From: Kaistella montana
Lineage (GTDB): Bacteria; Bacteroidota; Bacteroidia; Flavobacteriales; Weeksellaceae
NCBI RefSeq assembly: GCF_024436175.1
Contig: NZ_JANFQP010000002.1
Coordinates: 248,001-312,000 of the forward strand
Reading direction: 5' to 3'
Length of the DNA stretch: 64,000 nt
This document shows positions 34,567-42,906 of this stretch, one piece after another; position 1 is the stretch's first letter, and every line of letters begins with the position of its first letter. The position numbers were made by a program, and so were the translations under genes. The notes beneath the pieces are model-generated. The model saw only the letters and a program-made list of their open reading frames with translations, did no database searches and had not been told where the DNA came from.

Positions 34567-37104
34567 TTATAAAGATTGATTCATCAAGAAGTGCGTTTTC
34601 CAACCTGCTGGTTCTGTTCCTTGGATTGTTTTATCGAATCCATAAGCAAAATCAAAACCAATTAATCCAAATGCTCCCATGTAAACTCTAATCCCTACAC
34701 CAGCTGAACGTTTCAATTGGAAAGGATTGTAACTTCCAAAGGAATTCCATGCATTCCCTCCTTCCAAGAAAGAAAGTGCATAAATTTTAGCAGTTTGGTT
34801 CATAGAAATTGGATAACGAAGCTCCATTGCAAAACGGTTGTAGATAGTTGCTCCACCATAAGGCGTAACGTCATCGATTTCACCACCAGCAGATGAGGAG
34901 TTTTCGTAACCTCTAAGTGGCACTAATTCACGTCCGTCATATCTTCCACCCATAAGTCCGGTTCCACCTACGTAAAATCTTTCGAAAGGCGGTGCTCCCA
35001 ATTCTTTGTTATAACCATTGAGGAAGCCCATTTCGGCAGTGTTTCTAAGCACTAGTTTTCCTACAATCGTATTGTAAACATCCGCTTTTAATTTCACTTT
35101 ATAGAATTCCAACCATTTGTATTTCTCAATGGCTGTCATGCTGGAATAGTCCTTATCACTAAACAATGAATATGGCGGTGTAAACTTCACTGAAGCTTCC
35201 AAGTTTGAACCTTGAGTTGGGAAAATAGGATCTAAACCAGCAGAATTTCTGCTTAAGCCTACATTAAAACTAAAGTTCTTTGCCGAACCATTGTACTCCG
35301 TTGTATTACCAAACTGGAACGGATAATTGCTAAAATCGTAGCTCTGGTACTGGATTCCAGTATAAAGCGAGAAATAATCATCTGGCCATCTCAATAATCT
35401 ATTTAAACCAACACTTGCGGAGAAAATATTCAATTTTTGTGTGGCACCATATTGATCGGTATATCTAACCAAAGATTGGTTCACCCCAACCGAAAGTGCG
35501 GTAGGTCTTGTTCCGAACAACCATGGCTCGGTGAATGAAATCCCATAATTTTGATAATATTGTCCTGCTTGTGCTTGAATGGAGAAGGTTTGCCCATCAC
35601 CTTGTGGAACAGGTTTGAAATCTTTAAATTTCAAGAAATTTCTCAAAGAGAAGTTGTTGAAAGTAAGTCCCAAAGTTCCGATGAAAGAACCTCCACCATA
35701 ACCTGCTTGAAGCTGCACTTGTGAAGAACCTTTTTCCACCAAAGTCCAATGAATATCAACGGTATTATCTTGTGGATTTGGAGTTAAATTTTGTCCAACT
35801 TGTTGTGGATCGAAGAATTGCATTCCTGCCAAATCGAAATAAGTTCTCTTAATATCACTTTTAGCAAATAAACTTCCTGGTTTTGTTCTTAATGAACGCA
35901 GAATTACGTGGTCATGAGTCGTAGTGTTTCCGCTCCAAGTTACTCTGTTCCAAGTTGCTTTTTCACCTTCGTTGATACGGATTTCCAAATTGATTGAATC
36001 GCCTTCAACCGATTTTTCAATTGGAGTCACGTTGGAGAACAAGTAACCATTGTTCATATAAATTGATTTGATGTCGGAATCGTCTTCTTTACCGCCATCT
36101 TCACCAACTTTTTTGTTGAAACCGACTGCGTCGTAGATGTCGCCGGTTTTATATCCTAAAACTTTTTGCAAATAATCTGTTGAAAACGCTGTATTACCTA
36201 GGAAATTGACATCACCAATGTAATATTTTTTCCCTTCGTTAAGTTTTACATTGATTTCATATTGATTCTTAGGGTTTCTCCATACAGAATCGGATACGAT
36301 TTGCGCATCTCTAAAACCTAAAGAACGGTAATAATTGATCAAATTACCTTTGTCTTCCTCATATTTTTCTTGGATAAATTTGGAAGGTTTCAAAATTCCT
36401 TTGATACCAAATCTTTTTTGTTTGGTGTCTTTAAAAGCCTTATTTCGAAGTTTACTGTCGGAAACATTCTCATTTCCTTCAAATTCGATATGGCTGATTT
36501 TCACTTTTTTCCCTTTCTCTACATTGATCGTCCAGTCAACCAATTCCGGATCTTTAGCGTTCACTTTGTCCTGAATGGTCACTTTAGCATCAGCAAACCC
36601 TTTTTTGATATATTCTTTCGGAATATTGGTTTTTAAGGTAGAAATCAGGTTTTGGGTAATTTTGGTTCCTGGTTTCAAGCCGTTGTCTTTAGCGAGTTTT
36701 TCGCTTTTCGACTTTCCTATTCCTTTTCCTGTAAATTTTACTTCGCCTAAATCTTTGAGATCTTGTAGATTAAATCTCAATATAACTTGATCACCTTCAA
36801 TACTTTGAACGTAAACCTCCACTTCCGAAAAAGATTGAGTTTCCCAAAGTTTTTTGATGGCATTGCTTATTTTTTGTCCAGGTATTTCTACGCTTTCATT
36901 TTTATTAAGGCCGGTAAAACGAAGGATTTGCGCTGGTGTATATTTTTTTACGCCATCTACCACAATATCTTTTAAGATATAGGTTCCTGCTTCGTTTTGA
37001 GCGTATACCGGATTATTATCCTTTGTAGGTTGCTCGGGAGTGATTTGACCATAGAAATGTGCCGAAGCCACAAACATGATGATGGGTAAGAATTTAAACT
37101 TCAT
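34567..37104 (-). CDS. bamA: Outer membrane protein assembly factor BamA
   Basis: 845 aa Omp85 protein, the core of the beta-barrel assembly machine. Signal peptide ~1-18. About five POTRA domains (~35-450) show the repeated G-x-x-x-F patterns and NEGKKYYIGDV / NEGEKATWNRV strands. The 16-strand barrel (~460-845) has the conserved GGTGLMGGRYDGRELVPLRGYEN lid-loop region with the RGYEN variant of the VRGF motif. It ends in SL rather than an aromatic residue. It lies 24 bases after uppS. Confidence 0.96.
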   Translation of the reverse strand: MKFKFLPIIMFVASAHFYGQITPEQPTKDNNPVYAQNEAGTYILKDIVVDGVKKYTPAQILRFTGLNKNESVEIPGQKISNAIKKLWETQSFSEVEVYVQSIEGDQVILRFNLQDLKDLGEVKFTGKGIGKSKSEKLAKDNGLKPGTKITQNLISTLKTNIPKEYIKKGFADAKVTIQDKVNAKDPELVDWTINVEKGKKVKISHIEFEGNENVSDSKLRNKAFKDTKQKRFGIKGILKPSKFIQEKYEEDKGNLINYYRSLGFRDAQIVSDSVWRNPKNQYEINVKLNEGKKYYIGDVNFLGNTAFSTDYLQKVLGYKTGDIYDAVGFNKKVGEDGGKEDDSDIKSIYMNNGYLFSNVTPIEKSVEGDSINLEIRINEGEKATWNRVTWSGNTTTHDHVILRSLRTKPGSLFAKSDIKRTYFDLAGMQFFDPQQVGQNLTPNPQDNTVDIHWTLVEKGSSQVQLQAGYGGGSFIGTLGLTFNNFSLRNFLKFKDFKPVPQGDGQTFSIQAQAGQYYQNYGISFTEPWLFGTRPTALSVGVNQSLVRYTDQYGATQKLNIFSASVGLNRLLRWPDDYFSLYTGIQYQSYDFSNYPFQFGNTTEYNGSAKNFSFNVGLSRNSAGLDPIFPTQGSNLEASVKFTPPYSLFSDKDYSSMTAIEKYKWLEFYKVKLKADVYNTIVGKLVLRNTAEMGFLNGYNKELGAPPFERFYVGGTGLMGGRYDGRELVPLRGYENSSSAGGEIDDVTPYGGATIYNRFAMELRYPISMNQTAKIYALSFLEGGNAWNSFGSYNPFQLKRSAGVGIRVYMGAFGLIGFDFAYGFDKTIQGTEPAGWKTHFLMNQSL

Positions 37105-37128
37105 TTTTTATCTTGCTAACTTTTCTTT

Positions 37129-37893
37129 TTATAAATGTTCGTCAAGCTGCTCGCTTGTTTTACCGAATCTTCTTTCTTTGTTTTGATAATTGTAGATGCA
37201 TTCGAAGAAATCTTCTTTTCCGAAATCGGGCCATAAGATATCTAAAAACTGCAATTCTGCATAAGCAATCTGCCAAAGCAGAAAGTTGCTTATTCTTACT
37301 TCTCCACTGGTTCTTACCAATAAATCTACTGGTGGCAAATCCTTTGTGTATAAGTGATTTTCAAAAACCTTTTCTGTAATTTCCTCTTCTTTCAGCTCGC
37401 CGGTTTTTACTTTATGACTGATTTGCTTTACCGCGTTAAGGATTTCATGTTGGGAGCCGTAACTTAATGCTAAGATCAGATTTCCTCTTTTGTTATCCTT
37501 GGTAATATCAACCAGATGCATCATCTGCTCTTGTACCAACGGTGGTAATTTTTCGATATCACCGATTACATGCATCCTCAAACCTTTAGAAAAAATATCT
37601 TCAGCTTCCAGCAATAATGTCTCGGAAATCAGGCTCATCAAAGTGCCGACTTCTTCCTGAGGTCTGTTCCAGTTTTCTGAAGAAAAAGTATAAAGGGTAA
37701 GATAAGGAATATTGATTTCATTACACGCGTTTACCACATCACGCACTGCTTTGATGGCGTGTTTGTGACCGAAAGTGCGTTTTTCACCTCGGGATTTTGC
37801 CCATCTTCCGTTCCCATCCATGATTATTGCTACATGTTTTGGGAGCTTTTCCTGATTTAATTTATCTTTAAACGACTGCATTTTACTGTTCAC
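37129..37893 (-). CDS. uppS: Isoprenyl transferase (undecaprenyl diphosphate synthase)
   Basis: 254 aa cis-prenyltransferase that makes the C55 lipid carrier for wall and O-antigen sugars. The catalytic Asp26 is in IIMDGNGRWAKSRG. Further signatures: TLYTFSSENWNRP (~74-86) and DLLVRTSGEVRISNFLLWQIAYAE (~200-223). It overlaps the upstream DUF6089 gene by 11 bases if the first ATG is used; the Met at codon 5 (MQSFKDK) would leave no overlap and is also plausible. Confidence 0.95.
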   Translation of the reverse strand: MNSKMQSFKDKLNQEKLPKHVAIIMDGNGRWAKSRGEKRTFGHKHAIKAVRDVVNACNEINIPYLTLYTFSSENWNRPQEEVGTLMSLISETLLLEAEDIFSKGLRMHVIGDIEKLPPLVQEQMMHLVDITKDNKRGNLILALSYGSQHEILNAVKQISHKVKTGELKEEEITEKVFENHLYTKDLPPVDLLVRTSGEVRISNFLLWQIAYAELQFLDILWPDFGKEDFFECIYNYQNKERRFGKTSEQLDEHL

Positions 37894-38770
37894 AATAACA
37901 AGGTGGTCTTCCGAATGAATAGGAAAGTCCCAGTGTCACTGAGTTTACCCAATCCTTCGAGTTGATATTTCCGATTTGTCGGTTTTGTAAGAAATCTGCT
38001 ACTCTTTGCTCTGCAACCTGCAAATAAGGGCTTTCCTGCAAAATCGATTTGGTTCCTCCCGCCACCGGTATCTCTTTATTATAAGTTACTTTCACATTTT
38101 TATCATCAATCACGCTATAATCCACAGAATCAGAGAATGTAGGTCTGAACATGATTTCTCCAAACAGCGCCCAATTGTAATTGAATTTATACTTCAAACC
38201 TGCCCCAAACGGAATAGCCATGGTCATTTTATTACCGTTTTCATATGTTGGAGTAGTTACAAAATCTTGATTATTGGTCGGTGCAATTGCATTTCCACCA
38301 AATCTATTAAAATCATGTACTACAACTAATTTTTCAACATTCATCAACATTGCTCCTACACCACCGAAAACATAAGGACTCAATAGGTTTTTCTGTTCAT
38401 CATTTACTGGAAAAAAGTTGTATTCAAAAATTACATCTGCTTCGAACACTGAGTTGGTTCCCGACAATTTTCTGTTTCTTCGGTATTGCTCTTTTGCACC
38501 CCCGTCCGCAAACTGAATATGGCTATAACCAAGATTAAACCTTATCGTTTGATAAGGATTAAAATTCATCCGGTACAAAACTCCTCCGTAGAACGGAATT
38601 CCATAATCGGACCTATTTCGGAATGGTTTTTGCAAAATATAATTAGTTCTTCCAATATCTCCAACTAAATTACTCATCCCAAATTTCACCCCTATTTCGT
38701 GTCGTTGTCCCTTGAAGGAAACCGACATCAAAAACAGAGTAAATAGACAATAAATAATCTTTTTCTGCAT
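37883..38770 (-). CDS. DUF6089 family protein, predicted outer-membrane beta-barrel
   Basis: 295 aa. Signal peptide MQKKIIYCLFTLFLMSVSFKG, then alternating strands typical of small barrels (IGVKFGMSNLVGDIGRTNY at the start, VNSVTLGLSYSFGRPP near the end). DUF6089 proteins regularly precede uppS-bamA in flavobacteria, which suggests an envelope-assembly role. The open frame reaches ATG 38794, but the promoter box TATATTTG (38806-38813) is only a few bases further up, and the signal peptide starts at Met 38770; I use that start. Confidence 0.85.
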   Translation of the reverse strand: MQKKIIYCLFTLFLMSVSFKGQRHEIGVKFGMSNLVGDIGRTNYILQKPFRNRSDYGIPFYGGVLYRMNFNPYQTIRFNLGYSHIQFADGGAKEQYRRNRKLSGTNSVFEADVIFEYNFFPVNDEQKNLLSPYVFGGVGAMLMNVEKLVVVHDFNRFGGNAIAPTNNQDFVTTPTYENGNKMTMAIPFGAGLKYKFNYNWALFGEIMFRPTFSDSVDYSVIDDKNVKVTYNKEIPVAGGTKSILQESPYLQVAEQRVADFLQNRQIGNINSKDWVNSVTLGLSYSFGRPPCYCEQ

Positions 38771-38805
38771 GAATGACTGAACATCAATATTCATATATAA
38801 TTTTG

Positions 38806-38813
38806 CAAATATA
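38806..38813 (-). promoter_or_regulatory. Promoter -7 box of the DUF6089-uppS-bamA-ompH operon
   Basis: TATATTTG followed by CA on the minus strand. Confidence 0.55.
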
Positions 38814-38976
38814 AAACATTTTTGCTTTAAGGAAATTCTTAATTTTTAGTTAAATACCCTCAAAAAAGCATAATTTTTTTATCTAATAAATTAAATTATT
38901 GGCATTTCTAAATAAAATCCAAACTCAATCATACAAAAAAGATAATAAACAGAAAAGCTCAACTCATTAAATACAA

Positions 38977-40053
38977 TCAATTTTTCATAAAACGCCTATC
39001 GAGTCGGCCGCGTTTTGCTTCTTCGTATTCTAATCGAGAACACGGAATGAGATTTTGGAGATTATCTCCTTCACCGAAATACCATAATCCGCTGAAACTA
39101 TCTCGCTGAAACGCATATTCGCCATCATCAATCATTACCCAAAATGTTTCAAATTGTCGCTCTTTTGGATGCGATTTCTGAATATTGATACCTTCAATTA
39201 AATGCCAAATCATTTGCGCCAGAAGTTGGTGATTCAAAAACTCTTGCGAATACACATTGAAATTAAAAATCCCGACTGATTTTAGGTTTTCGCTCAGGCC
39301 AATTTCTTTCATGTAAGCGCAAATTTCCCTTTTATTCAGCCCATTTACTTGAGGATTTATAGAAAAACCATCACCGATACTTTCCACCGCATCGCAATTT
39401 ACCGTCACCAAATCCGCACGACGGAAAAAAGGTTCCGTTTTCTCGGTAGAATTCATCATTTCGGCAAGTCGGATGATTTCAAACTCTACTTCTTTCATCA
39501 ATTTCACCGAATCCAATTCGTTCAAATGCTTTTGATAACCGAGATGGTGATAATTTTTAATGCTGAAATTTTTAGAACTTAAAATTTTAGACAAGAAATT
39601 CAGATCTGAAATATTCTCACCTTCATTAATCAAAGAAATGATATTCGAAATCTGAGTATAATTAATGTTTTTCTGATGAAAATTTAAAGCAGAAAACAGC
39701 GAAAAGGAAAGGTCGTTGCTTCCACCGATGATAACGGGAATTGCATTTTTGTAATGACAAGTCGAAAGCAATTCCTGCAAAACATAGTGCGTATCCTGAT
39801 GTGAACGCCCCGAAACAAGGTCGCCAAAATCACAAACCGGAACATCAAAATCGAGCTTGGAAAGCTTGTACAACTCTTTTCTGATGTTAGCAAAATCTTG
39901 GATTTCGGCGTTTCCGTTTTTTACTCCTCGATAATCTGAACAAAAAATAAGCACAATCCCATTTTCTTTAATTTCGTGGGAAATGAGGTTGCCGAGTTGC
40001 CAATTTTCAGTTTTGATTTCTTTAGGAGGGATCATTATATCTTCTATGTTCAT
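38977..40053 (-). CDS. Arginase-fold protein (annotated family: formimidoylglutamase), metal site degenerate
   Basis: 358 aa with the ureohydrolase fold: PVIIGGSNDLSFSLF aligns with motif 1 (GGDHS/GGGHD) and ADLVTVNCDAVES with motif 3 (DxDxxDP). The manganese ligands are largely missing: the motif-1 His is Asn, motif 3 reads N-C-D, and a DAHxD motif is not visible between ~130 and 150. Hydrolysis of formimidoylglutamate is therefore doubtful. A protein of this type next to topA is, as I recall, common in flavobacteria. It has its own promoter after the topA terminator. Confidence 0.8.
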   Translation of the reverse strand: MNIEDIMIPPKEIKTENWQLGNLISHEIKENGIVLIFCSDYRGVKNGNAEIQDFANIRKELYKLSKLDFDVPVCDFGDLVSGRSHQDTHYVLQELLSTCHYKNAIPVIIGGSNDLSFSLFSALNFHQKNINYTQISNIISLINEGENISDLNFLSKILSSKNFSIKNYHHLGYQKHLNELDSVKLMKEVEFEIIRLAEMMNSTEKTEPFFRRADLVTVNCDAVESIGDGFSINPQVNGLNKREICAYMKEIGLSENLKSVGIFNFNVYSQEFLNHQLLAQMIWHLIEGINIQKSHPKERQFETFWVMIDDGEYAFQRDSFSGLWYFGEGDNLQNLIPCSRLEYEEAKRGRLDRRFMKN

Positions 40054-40085
40054 ATTTGAAAAAGAGGTTTGTACTAGTTAAGATG

Positions 40086-40102
40086 CGAAAGTAACAAAAG
40101 TA
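40086..40102 (-). promoter_or_regulatory. Promoter region of the arginase-fold gene
   Basis: Tandem GTTACTTTT/GTTACTTTC on the minus strand gives two overlapping boxes, TACTTTTG (40095-40102) and TACTTTCG (40086-40093), 33-49 bases before the start. Confidence 0.45.
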
Positions 40103-40103
40103 A

Positions 40104-40134
40104 CAAAAAAAGCACAACCAAAAGGCTGTGCTAT
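40104..40134 (-). terminator. Terminator of topA
   Basis: Minus strand: AGCACAGCC-TTTT-GGTTGTGCT followed by seven T. Confidence 0.9.
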
Positions 40135-40183
40135 GAGGTAAATATTAATTCCTTTTCCTACTTAGTAAAAAAGTTCACCCTAA

Positions 40184-42727
40184 TTATTTCTTCTTCGCAA
40201 CCGTTTTTTTGGCTGTAACTTTCTTAGCAGCAGCTTTTTTCGGTTTTTCTTTGAAAGCATTTTTATCCTGAGCCGAAATCCATTTTTTCACTTCATCTAA
40301 ACTTACTTCAGCAAGTTCTTCGGCGGTATATTTTTCATCTTTCTTGTTTTTTGGAATTTTAAACATCGCTTTCCCGAATTTGATGAAAGGTCCCCATCGC
40401 CCATTTTCAATAGAAATTTTTTCTTTTTCCCATTGCTGAATGTAGCGGTTGGCTTCTTTTTCCAACTTTGCATCGATGAGTTCGTTGATGTCGTTTTGCG
40501 ACAAATTATCGAAATCGTAACGCTTAGGAACATTGATGAAAAGCGACTGATATTTAATGAACGGCCCAAATCTACCGGTTCCTTTTGTTACAGGTTCGCC
40601 TTTGTAAGTGGCAATTGGAGCATCCGCAATTTTCTTCTCATTAATGATTTCTTCTGCTCTTTCTTGAGTAATCGAAAGCGGTTCTTCGCCTCTAGGAATA
40701 CTGATGAAAGTATCACCCCATTTCACATAAGGTCCGAATCTTCCGACTCCCACAGAAACCGGCTGTCCTTCGAATTCCTTTAAATCAAACGGAACTTTAA
40801 ACAACTCCAAAGCTTCTTCCAAAGTAATGGTCGCGATATTTTGAGATGTCATCAAACTTGCGAAAATCGGTTTTTCCTCATCATCTTGCTCTCCAATTTG
40901 TACCATCGGACCGAATCTTCCAATTCTGGCGAGCACATTTTTACCTGTTTTTGGATCTACTCCTAATATTCTTTCACCATTGGCGCGTTCTGCATTTTCT
41001 TCTACATCTTCAATTTTCGGGTGGAAATCCTTGTAAAAACCTTGCAAAACTTCTTTCCATTTTTCGGAACCGTTAGCAATATCATCAAAATCTTGCTCTA
41101 CTTTGGCCGTAAATCCGTAATCTAAAATTTCTGCAAAATTTTGGGTTAAAAATTCATTCACCACTTCGCCAATATCGGTTGGAACAAATTTATTTTTATC
41201 GCCTCCAAATTTTTCTACTACAACTTGTTTTTTCACACCGCTTTTACTCAAAGAAATCTTCATGATTTCTCTTTCCTGCGGCTGAATTTCTTTTTTATCC
41301 ACATATTCGCGGTTCTGAATCGTCTGAATGGTCGGCGCATAAGTTGAAGGTCGTCCAATTCCCAATTCCTCCAGTTTTTTCACCAATCCGGCTTCGGTAT
41401 ATCGAGCGGAAGGTTTGGTGAATTTTTCTGTGGCTTCGATTTTTTTATAATTTAAAACTTCACCAATTGTTACTTTCGGCAAAAGTTTTTCGTTGTTTTC
41501 TTCATCGTCATCCTCGGTTTTGGCAATTCCGTAAACTTTAAGGAAACCATCGAAAACAATTACTTCACCTTGCGCTTCAAAATGCTGTGGAAGTTTAGGA
41601 TTTCCGATTTCAATGACGGTTTTTTCAATTTTGGCATTCGCCATTTGACTTGCCAAAGTTCTTTTATAAATTAATTGATATAATTTATTAAGTTGTTCAT
41701 CTCCAATTCTTTTCACTGAAAAATCAGTCGGACGAATCGCCTCGTGAGCTTCCTGTGCAGATGCAGATTTCGTGGTGAAATTTCGTGGGTTTGAATATTC
41801 ATCACCGAATTCCGTAACAATATGAGATTTCGCAGCGTTGATCGCTTCCTGAGAAAGGTTCACGGAATCGGTTCTCATATAAGTAATGTATCCTTCTTCG
41901 TACAATCTTTGCGCAACACGCATTGTAGTGGTCACTCCGTATCCGAGGCGATTACTCGCTTCCTGTTGCAAAGTAGAAGTCGTAAAAGGCGCTGAAGCAG
42001 AACGAGTTCCGGGCTTTTTTTCTACATTCAGAACTTTGAATTCTGTATTTTGAGATTGCGTAAGAAAATCTTCCGCTTCGTTTTCTTTAGCAAAATCTTT
42101 TTTCAGTTTTGCGGCAATTTCCTGTTGATTTTCATTTAAGAAAACACCATCAACTTTAAAACTCGATTTAGGTTCGAACGCTCTGATTTCCAGCTCACGT
42201 TCTACCACCAAACGTACCGCAACTGATTGTACACGACCTGCGGAAAGTCCGGTTTTCACTTTTTTCCAAAGAACCGGCGACATTTCGAAACCTACAACTC
42301 GATCCAAAATTCTTCTCGCTTGCTGAGCATCCACTAAATTCTGGTCGATTTTTCTTGGATTTTCAACGGCTTTTAAGATGGCATTTTTGGTAATTTCGTG
42401 GAAAACGATTCTTTTGGTATTCTCTTCTTTAAGTTTTAATTCTTGAGCAAGATGCCATGCAATTGCCTCTCCTTCGCGGTCCTCATCGGAAGCGAGCCAT
42501 ACCATATCGGCTTTTTTCACTGCTGCTTTCAGTTCGGAAACCAATTTCTTTTTATCAGCAGAAACTTCATAATCCGGAGTGAAAGTGGCCAAGTCGATTC
42601 CCATTCCTTTTTTAGGTAAATCTCGGATGTGTCCGAAGCTGGATTTCACTTCAAAATCTTTACCTAAATACTTTTGGATGGTCTTTGCTTTTGCCGGAGA
42701 TTCGACGATAACTAAATTTTTTGACAT
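40184..42727 (-). CDS. topA: DNA topoisomerase I
   Basis: 847 aa type IA topoisomerase that relaxes negative supercoils. The TOPRIM domain opens with LVIVESPAKAKTIQKYLG and carries DEDREGEAIAWHLA (~80-94). The active Tyr is in YITYMRTDSVNLS (~280-292). Instead of zinc fingers, the C terminus has four repeats of the GRFGP(F/Y)(I/V)K type (~600-815). It ends in a Lys/Ala-rich tail (AAKKVTAKKTVAKKK) likely to bind DNA. The open frame includes a TTG at 42730; ATG 42727 (MSKNLVIVES) is the natural start. Confidence 0.97.
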   Translation of the reverse strand: MSKNLVIVESPAKAKTIQKYLGKDFEVKSSFGHIRDLPKKGMGIDLATFTPDYEVSADKKKLVSELKAAVKKADMVWLASDEDREGEAIAWHLAQELKLKEENTKRIVFHEITKNAILKAVENPRKIDQNLVDAQQARRILDRVVGFEMSPVLWKKVKTGLSAGRVQSVAVRLVVERELEIRAFEPKSSFKVDGVFLNENQQEIAAKLKKDFAKENEAEDFLTQSQNTEFKVLNVEKKPGTRSASAPFTTSTLQQEASNRLGYGVTTTMRVAQRLYEEGYITYMRTDSVNLSQEAINAAKSHIVTEFGDEYSNPRNFTTKSASAQEAHEAIRPTDFSVKRIGDEQLNKLYQLIYKRTLASQMANAKIEKTVIEIGNPKLPQHFEAQGEVIVFDGFLKVYGIAKTEDDDEENNEKLLPKVTIGEVLNYKKIEATEKFTKPSARYTEAGLVKKLEELGIGRPSTYAPTIQTIQNREYVDKKEIQPQEREIMKISLSKSGVKKQVVVEKFGGDKNKFVPTDIGEVVNEFLTQNFAEILDYGFTAKVEQDFDDIANGSEKWKEVLQGFYKDFHPKIEDVEENAERANGERILGVDPKTGKNVLARIGRFGPMVQIGEQDDEEKPIFASLMTSQNIATITLEEALELFKVPFDLKEFEGQPVSVGVGRFGPYVKWGDTFISIPRGEEPLSITQERAEEIINEKKIADAPIATYKGEPVTKGTGRFGPFIKYQSLFINVPKRYDFDNLSQNDINELIDAKLEKEANRYIQQWEKEKISIENGRWGPFIKFGKAMFKIPKNKKDEKYTAEELAEVSLDEVKKWISAQDKNAFKEKPKKAAAKKVTAKKTVAKKK

Positions 42728-42741
42728 CAAGAAAATTTTTG

Positions 42742-42749
42742 CAAAAGTA
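42742..42749 (-). promoter_or_regulatory. Promoter -7 box of topA
   Basis: TACTTTTG followed by CA on the minus strand, 14 bases before the start. Confidence 0.55.
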
Positions 42750-42906
42750 GGAATTTTTAGTTATAATAGAATTTTGCTAAAGTTTTAGGTTTTTCATGAA
42801 GCCGTTTTTTGTATATTCCTCCTGTTATTCTTCCTGTTTTTTCTTTAAAATTCATTATATTCGCAAACTTAAATAATTAGGACAACTCTTATTGAACCGA
42901 CTGACA

